DNA from: Aquificota bacterium
GTDB lineage: Bacteria > Aquificota > Aquificia > Aquificales > Aquificaceae
DNA length: 9,564 nt
Direction: 5' to 3'
Assembly: GCA_013153455.1 (NCBI GenBank)
Contig: JAADEK010000008.1
Span: 1 to 9,564 of the forward strand
The notes beneath the pieces were generated by a model that was not told where the DNA came from, made no database searches, and worked only from the letters and a program-made list of their open reading frames with translations. Below are positions 5,248 through 9,564 of this stretch, piece after piece. The position numbers and the translations under genes were made by a program. Positions within the stretch are counted from its first letter, which is position 1. The number at the start of each line of letters is the position of its first letter.

Positions 5248-7797
5248 TTACCCTCCGCAGGGGGGTAGCCCCTTCTTTAATTCTAAAACTTTTTCCCTCT
5301 CCCAACTTTCAAGCTCAAGACCCTTTAACTTTTCAAGTATGCAAGACGCGTCCTTCTTTGCGCCCATGCTTTTGAGTATCTGAGCGCTCAGGAACACCGC
5401 GCGCTTGTAGAAGGGAAGGTCTTTCCTGTCGCTCAAAACGACCTCAAGGAGGTAATCAAGCGCCTTCTTCTTATCCTTGTCGTAGTAGTAAACCCCGAGG
5501 TAATAAGAAGCCTTCAGGAATACCTCCGGTCTTGTGCTCGTGTATGCGAGCTTTAGGTAAGAGAGCTTCTTCGTCTTTTCGTAGAGCTTCAGGGCGAGTT
5601 CCTTTAGCTCCTCGGATTTCGGGTATTTCTTCACGAGCTGTGAAAAGAGCCTTTCCGCTTCCCTTACCTTCCCGAGCTTTAGGTATATCTCTATCGCTTT
5701 TATCTTCTCTTTGTCCGAGCGTCTTTCAAGGAGGCGGGCGAGTTTCAGGAGTTCTCCCTCTTCTTCGTAAAGGCGCGAAAGCTCACGGAAAGCCTCTTCC
5801 CGTATGAGCTTGTCCTTTGATTTGAGGAGGTTCAAAAGTATCTTCTCCTTTTCCCTCTTGTCGTCCGTGACGCGCGCGAGAAGAAGCATAGCCCTCTCAC
5901 GATACTCGGGGTTGTTCACGAGTTTCCTCAGGATAAACTCCGCTTCTACCTTCCTTCCCTCCTTCGCGTATAGTTCCGCGAGTTTGAGTTGAAGCTCGGG
6001 AAGGAGCGGGCTTTTGGGGTTCTTCCTTTGAAGTTCCTTTACTATCTTCTCAAGTTCACCCGAAGGGTTCTCAGCCTCTATTTGTGCTATACCTATGAGG
6101 GCTTCCTTGCTGTCTTTGTGCTTTTGGAGTATGAGCTTGTAGAGCGTCCTCGCCTTTTCCTTTTCCCCGAGGTTGTAGTATGCGTCCGCGAGCTTTGTTA
6201 AGGCTCTCGTTCCGAACTCCTCGTCGTTTACTATCTTCTCAAAGTAAGGTATTGAAGCCCTGTAGTTGCCCTCTATGAAGTAGCTCAGACCCGTCAGGTA
6301 AATTTCTTCCGGCGTTTCGTTGTAGAGGAACCTCCTCGCGAGACCCCCTTTCCCGAGGGCTATCGCAGCCTTTGCCTTGAGTATGCGCGCCTCATACGAG
6401 TCGTCCCCCTTTAGTTCCTCTATGACCTCCTCGTATTTCCCCGCATTGAATAGGGCTATAGCCCTGTAGTAGGGATTTTGGAAGTATTCCTTCGCTTCAT
6501 CCCATCTCTTTTGTTTGAAGAGATACCAGCCGTAGTATTCCCTCCAAAGGTCCGGGTAAAGGTTTTGAATCTCGGAAAGGACCTTGAGCATCTCTTCGTC
6601 TTTACCGAGTTTGTAGAGAACCTCAAGTAAAAGGGCGTAGTATTCCCTGTCCTTTTTTTGAACCTTTTGGAGGAGCTCGTAAGCCTTCTCGTAGTCCCCG
6701 AGCCTTATAGCGGAGTATGCTGCGTATAGGTAATCCCCAGCTTTTACGAAATACCTCAGGGCTTCCTCGTATCTCCCCTCGTTGTAAGCCTTTATACCCG
6801 CGAACTTGTATACCCAAGGGTCTTTTGTCTTTTCGTAGACGTAGTCCGCTATGTCGGGGTTCTTTACGAATATCGCCCTGTAGAGCGACTGGGCCAGCTC
6901 GGGGTTCATGCTCTCAAGCAAAAGGGCGTAATCTATCGCCTTCTTTACGTTTCCCTGCTCAAGCTCAATGAGGGCGAGGTAGTAGATTATAACGTCCCTG
7001 TAGGGAAGGAGCTTGTCCTTGAGTTTTAGGAGTATCTTCTTTGCTTCATCAAGTTTTCCCTCAAGGTAGAGCTTTAGAGCCTTTCTCGCGAGGGTGCTTT
7101 CGGGGTAGTGGACGTTTTCCCTCCCGAGTATAAAGTCGTTTACATACCTACAGTAGTTTTTAAAGGTGTAGCGCGAGCAGTCGGGTATGGGTCTTTCGGG
7201 GAGGCGGTTCTTTGCACCTATGAGGTAGACGTATCTCCAAAGGAGGGGTTCGCTCGTTTTGTAGGGCTTTTTGAAGAGCTTAAAGTATAGGGCGTAAAAG
7301 CTCTCACACGCGGGTTGTGTGTATATATGATTTGAGTTACAGGCTTCCTCAAAGAGTCTGAGGGCTTCCTCTTCCCTTCCCGTTTTGTAGTATATAAGAC
7401 CGAGGACGTATTTCCCGGGCTCAGCCCATTGGGAGCCCGGTATAGCGAGGAGGTCTTTCAGGGCTTTTTCCGCGGAGAGGAGCTTCCCCTGAACGTAGTT
7501 CTCAACACCTTTCTTGTAGAGGTTTAGGTCCTTCGGGGCACCGCACCCGCCCTCTTTCGGAACGTATAGGGGGGCTTCCTCAAGCTCCTTCGGGGGTTCA
7601 AGGAGCCTACCGAGAAGGTTCTTCCTTTCTATTTGCTTGACCCTATAAGAGAGCTTGTCTGGCACGTAGATGGGTGGTTTTTGAACCTTTATCTCCTCTT
7701 GAACCTTTACCTTTAGCGTGAGTTGTTTTTGGAGCTCTTGGGGAAAGGAGAGGGCGAGGAGCAGAAGGATACTAAAGAGCCTTATGGGCTTCAACAT
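5248..7797 (-). CDS. Large secreted tetratricopeptide-repeat protein, partner of ExbB/ExbD
   Basis: I recognise the fold but not a named family. The 849-residue protein starts with a signal peptide (MLKPIRLFSILLLLALSFPQ), so it should be periplasmic; the predicted cleavage is near residue 18-20 and there is no lipobox. A basic, proline-containing linker (about 21-85) holds two similar motifs, PPIYVPDK and APLYVPKE. From about residue 91 to the end it is nearly all TPR-like helix pairs, at least a dozen, such as LGLIYYKTGREEEALRLFEE and a KLADAYYNLGEKEKARTLYK copy. Seven cysteines stand out in a thermophile's exported protein: C85, C153, C164, C207, C216, C819 and C847, the last in the terminal CGG; C153-C164 and C207-C216 are possible disulfides. 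It overlaps pspA by 26 bases and feeds directly into exbB. By context it may transmit or receive force from the ExbB/ExbD motor, or act like the Tol-associated TPR protein CpoB. This role is inference. Confidence 0.85.
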   Translation of the reverse strand: MLKPIRLFSILLLLALSFPQELQKQLTLKVKVQEEIKVQKPPIYVPDKLSYRVKQIERKNLLGRLLEPPKELEEAPLYVPKEGGCGAPKDLNLYKKGVENYVQGKLLSAEKALKDLLAIPGSQWAEPGKYVLGLIYYKTGREEEALRLFEEACNSNHIYTQPACESFYALYFKLFKKPYKTSEPLLWRYVYLIGAKNRLPERPIPDCSRYTFKNYCRYVNDFILGRENVHYPESTLARKALKLYLEGKLDEAKKILLKLKDKLLPYRDVIIYYLALIELEQGNVKKAIDYALLLESMNPELAQSLYRAIFVKNPDIADYVYEKTKDPWVYKFAGIKAYNEGRYEEALRYFVKAGDYLYAAYSAIRLGDYEKAYELLQKVQKKDREYYALLLEVLYKLGKDEEMLKVLSEIQNLYPDLWREYYGWYLFKQKRWDEAKEYFQNPYYRAIALFNAGKYEEVIEELKGDDSYEARILKAKAAIALGKGGLARRFLYNETPEEIYLTGLSYFIEGNYRASIPYFEKIVNDEEFGTRALTKLADAYYNLGEKEKARTLYKLILQKHKDSKEALIGIAQIEAENPSGELEKIVKELQRKNPKSPLLPELQLKLAELYAKEGRKVEAEFILRKLVNNPEYRERAMLLLARVTDDKREKEKILLNLLKSKDKLIREEAFRELSRLYEEEGELLKLARLLERRSDKEKIKAIEIYLKLGKVREAERLFSQLVKKYPKSEELKELALKLYEKTKKLSYLKLAYTSTRPEVFLKASYYLGVYYYDKDKKKALDYLLEVVLSDRKDLPFYKRAVFLSAQILKSMGAKKDASCILEKLKGLELESWEREKVLELKKGLPPCGG
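5251..5256 (-). promoter_or_regulatory. Shine-Dalgarno site of exbB inside the TPR gene
   Basis: GGAGGG lies six bases before the exbB ATG. It is formed by the final two Gly codons of the upstream TPR gene, just before its TAA stop. A ribosome ending the TPR protein would therefore stand on the exbB initiation site, which supports translational coupling. Confidence 0.75.
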
Positions 7798-8410
7798 ACA
7801 AGTCCCCCAGATGGCAGGTGATGTTTAACTTCTGAAGCACGTTCCTCCCATCATTATCCAAGTATACCACCGAGTAGGACGCGTTATCGCACCCGAAGCT
7901 CCAAAACTTTGAGAGGTCTATACCGAGAACCGCGCAGTAGAGGCACCGTATGGGGACCGTATGCGAGACGAGCGCGACCGTTTTCTCGTTGTAATTTTCA
8001 AGCAAGAAGCGCAGGAAATCCTGAACGCGTTCAAAAACCTCCCTCAGACTCTCCCCTTTCGGGAACTTAACCTCGTGGGGTTCCTTCAACCACTTCTCAA
8101 AGTCCTCGGGAAACCTTTCCTTTACCTCATCAACGAGGAGACCCGACCACTCCCCGTGGTCTATCTCCCTTAGCCTTTCGTCAACTACGGGCTCAAGTCC
8201 GAGTTCCTTTCCTATTATCTTCGCGGTTTTCAGCGTTCTCGTAAGGGGGGAGGAGAAGAGGGCGGAGATGCCCTCCCCTTTCAGGGCTTTTGCGAGGAGC
8301 TCCGCTTGTTTGACTCCCCTCTCCGAGAGGTCGGGGTCAAGGAGTCCTTGATACCTCCCTACGGGGTTCCATTCGCTCTCCGCGTGCCTGATTACGAAAA
8401 GCTTTAGCAT
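7772..8410 (-). CDS. pspA: Metal-independent phosphoserine phosphatase (histidine phosphatase family)
   Basis: This 212-residue protein belongs to the histidine phosphatase (phosphoglycerate mutase-like) family. It is very close to PspA of Hydrogenobacter thermophilus, which removes phosphate from L-phosphoserine in the last step of serine synthesis without a metal ion. The active-site residues are R8 and H9 (IRHAESEWN), R58 (SPLTRTLKTA), E82 (REIDHGEW) and H150 (VSHTVP). H85, which I recall as important for phosphoserine phosphatase activity in PspA, is present. The C-terminal FWSFGCDNASYS, LNITCHLG and YVEAHKAL blocks match that enzyme and not dPGM, whose insertion is also missing. Annotation pipelines often call this type phosphoglycerate mutase. 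The ATG lies three bases after the htpX stop with no Shine-Dalgarno site. Its end overlaps the TPR gene by 26 bases. Why a serine enzyme sits in an envelope operon is not clear. Confidence 0.93.
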   Translation of the reverse strand: MLKLFVIRHAESEWNPVGRYQGLLDPDLSERGVKQAELLAKALKGEGISALFSSPLTRTLKTAKIIGKELGLEPVVDERLREIDHGEWSGLLVDEVKERFPEDFEKWLKEPHEVKFPKGESLREVFERVQDFLRFLLENYNEKTVALVSHTVPIRCLYCAVLGIDLSKFWSFGCDNASYSVVYLDNDGRNVLQKLNITCHLGDLYVEAHKAL

Positions 8411-8413
8411 TTA

Positions 8414-9295
8414 TTAGATTATACATTCTTGCCCCATCTTTCTTGCGAGCTGGCACAGGCGCTCTATGCGCTTTTCGGTCGGGGGGTGTGTTGAGAGGAG
8501 TTCAAGCAGTCCGCTACCCTTTAGGGGGTTTTCTATAAAGAGGTGAGCGGTTCCGGGGTTGACTTGGGCGGGTATCTTCGTAACGTATTCCTCTATTTTT
8601 TTGAGCGCTCTGGCGAGGGCTACGGGGCATCCGCATATCTTCGCTCCCGTTTCGTCCGCGAGGTATTCCCTCGCCCTTGATATGGCGAGCTGGATTATCG
8701 TCGCTATGATGGGGACGATGATTATCATCACGAGCGCGCCCACGATTTCCGCAAAGCCCGAGCCTTCCTCCTCTTCGTCCCTGTTAAACCCTCCGAAAAA
8801 GAGAGCCCACTGAGCCATGTTTGCGAGGAATCCTATGGCTCCCGCTATGGTCGCCGCTATCGTGGCTACGAGAACGTCCCTGTTTTTTATGTGCGCAAGC
8901 TCGTGCGCCAACACGCCCTTTAGCTCTTCCCTGTCAAGAATTTCAAGTATCCCGCGCGTGACTGCTACCGCGGCGTGCCCCGGACCCCTTCCGGTTGCGA
9001 AGGCGTTTGGTTGCTCCATGGGAACGAGGTATATGGGGGGTTTTGGCATCTTTGCGCGCGTCGCGAGCTCCTCAACCATCTCGTGAAGCCAAGGAGCTTC
9101 CTCGTAGGGGATTTCGCGCGCTCCATACATTGAGAGGACTATCTTGTCCGAGAACCAGTAGCTGATGAAGTTCATAAAGCCCGCAACGATAAGCGCAACG
9201 AGCATACCAGCTGTCCCGCCGATAAGACCGCCTATAGCCATCAAGAGACCCGTCAGGACTCCCAAGAGTATCACCGTCCTGAGCATCCAACTCAT
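8414..9295 (-). CDS. htpX: HtpX-type membrane zinc metalloprotease (M48B)
   Basis: HtpX is an inner-membrane protease with a cytosolic active site that degrades misfolded membrane proteins, complementing FtsH. At 293 residues it has the family's usual length. Two membrane segments lie at the N-terminus (about 5-24 and 29-48), and two more at about 141-168 and 184-207, separated by an acidic NRDEEEEGSG loop. The zinc site is HELAH at 131-135 (H131, E132, H135) with the third ligand E210 in SRAREYLADETGA. NAFATGRGPGHAAVAVT and STHPPTEKRIERL are further family signatures. The ATG at 9295 has an AGGAGG Shine-Dalgarno site at 9308-9303. It is the first gene of the leftward operon, with a plausible promoter just upstream. 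In E. coli htpX responds to envelope stress; I see no heat-shock operator here. Confidence 0.96.
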   Translation of the reverse strand: MSWMLRTVILLGVLTGLLMAIGGLIGGTAGMLVALIVAGFMNFISYWFSDKIVLSMYGAREIPYEEAPWLHEMVEELATRAKMPKPPIYLVPMEQPNAFATGRGPGHAAVAVTRGILEILDREELKGVLAHELAHIKNRDVLVATIAATIAGAIGFLANMAQWALFFGGFNRDEEEEGSGFAEIVGALVMIIIVPIIATIIQLAISRAREYLADETGAKICGCPVALARALKKIEEYVTKIPAQVNPGTAHLFIENPLKGSGLLELLSTHPPTEKRIERLCQLARKMGQECII

Positions 9296-9302
9296 CTCCT
9301 TA

Positions 9303-9308
9303 CCTCCT
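9303..9308 (-). promoter_or_regulatory. Shine-Dalgarno site of htpX
   Basis: AGGAGG ends seven bases before the htpX ATG at 9295. It is the strongest ribosome-binding site in the window and confirms this start. Confidence 0.75.
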
Positions 9309-9312
9309 GAAA

Positions 9313-9340
9313 ATTATTCCTTTCTGAGAAGAAATTTCAA
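9313..9340 (-). promoter_or_regulatory. Candidate sigma-70-type promoter of the htpX operon
   Basis: Read leftward, TTGAAA (9340-9335) and AATAAT (9318-9313) are separated by 16 bases. Each matches the -35 and -10 consensus at five of six positions. They lie in the AT-rich 107-base gap (9296-9402) between era and htpX, the only real intergenic space in the window. The -10 box is 17 bases before the ATG, so the transcript would start inside or next to the AGGAGG ribosome site, leaving almost no leader. The true start may lie elsewhere. Confidence 0.45.
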
Positions 9341-9402
9341 TAAGGACTCCTTTTTCGCTACCAAAATGATATTGGGTTTTCTCACCTTCTCTATGATTTA
9401 TA

Positions 9403-9564
9403 TCAGAACGAGTAGCCGAGCATCCTTATGTATTCGGGTCTTCTCCTCCACTCGGGAACCACTTTTACCCAGAGCTCAAGGTATACGGGTCTCCCGAGCA
9501 TGAGCTCAAGCTCCTCTCTCGCTTTCTTCCCTATCTCCTTGAGGCGTTGTCCTTTTTTTCCTAT
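9403..9564 (-). CDS. era: GTPase Era, C-terminal end (5' part outside window)
   Basis: Only the last 53 codons and the TGA stop are inside the window. They encode the end of the KH RNA-binding domain of Era, the essential GTPase that binds the 3' end of 16S rRNA and helps mature the 30S subunit. The typical run is present: IGKKGQRLKEIGKKAREELE, then LGRPVYLELWVKVVPEWRRR and a short tail ending YSF. IGKKGQRLKEIG is the KH loop region with its GKKG core. The GTPase domain lies beyond the right edge. It is followed on the same strand, after 107 bases, by htpX; I see no clear terminator between them, so read-through is possible. Confidence 0.95.
   Translation of the reverse strand: MGKKGQRLKEIGKKAREELELMLGRPVYLELWVKVVPEWRRRPEYIRMLGYSF

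Noticed and set aside
5248..7797. Recurring short words such as CTCAAG and TCCTC on the + strand, considered as DNA repeats or uptake signals
   Set aside because: They follow from frequent Leu, Glu and Lys codons in the TPR helices, with no regular spacing and no longer conserved unit.
8559..9086. Rightward open frames opposite htpX
   Set aside because: They are rich in Ser, Ala and Thr as expected from the reverse of htpX, and htpX itself is unambiguous.
9321..9334. Small inverted repeat TTTCT-TCTC-AGAAA in the htpX promoter spacer, and a heat-shock-like TTGAAA
   Set aside because: A 5-base AT-rich stem is expected by chance, no CIRCE element is present, and no CCCCAT-type -10 box follows TTGAAA.
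9361..9376. Possible hairpin after era (leftward ACCCAA ... TTTGGT)
   Set aside because: The stem has an internal mismatch, is short, and no T run follows, so it does not support a terminator.
1..9564. CRISPR arrays, tRNA or rRNA genes, insertion sequences, phage genes
   Set aside because: The window is almost fully covered by recognisable chromosomal protein genes, and no repeat-spacer pattern, cloverleaf, transposase or terminal repeat was seen.

Overview
The window looks like chromosomal DNA of a thermophilic Gram-negative bacterium of the Aquificales, probably Aquificaceae. The reasons are the very compact packing, charged proteins rich in Lys, Glu and Arg written with AGG/AGA and ATA codons, a phosphatase that closely resembles the phosphoserine phosphatase PspA of Hydrogenobacter thermophilus, and a CoaE that resembles, from memory, the Aquifex aeolicus enzyme. 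No database search was possible, so genus and species stay open.

Layout. On the left, reading leftward, are RNase E/G (2122 to 749) and, overlapping its end by 49 bases in another frame, a BamD-type outer-membrane assembly lipoprotein (797 to beyond the left edge). Starting at the same base but reading rightward are lpxI (lipid A synthesis) and coaE (last step of coenzyme A synthesis), joined by a GTGA overlap. coaE meets the end of a long leftward gene run tail to tail, with a 17-base overlap centred on a perfect inverted repeat. The leftward run reads, in order of transcription: htpX (membrane metalloprotease), pspA (metal-independent phosphoserine phosphatase), a large secreted TPR protein of 849 residues, exbB/tolQ, exbD/tolR, and an ElyC/YdcF-type membrane protein. 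Every junction in this run is 4 bases or less, or an overlap, so it is very likely one operon. The last 53 codons of era lie upstream at the right edge, separated by 107 bases that are the only real intergenic space and hold a plausible promoter.

Theme. Most genes serve the cell envelope: BamD (outer-membrane protein insertion), LpxI (lipid A), HtpX (membrane protein quality control), ElyC-like (cell-wall precursor metabolism) and a proton-driven ExbB/ExbD motor. The most interesting element is the TPR-ExbB-ExbD-ElyC cassette. It has the stator of a TonB or Tol machine but no TonB, TolA, TolB or Pal beside it, and a giant periplasmic TPR protein is translationally coupled to the stator. This may be a Tol-like envelope machine of unusual composition.

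I found no tRNA, rRNA, CRISPR array, insertion sequence, phage gene or sign of recent transfer.
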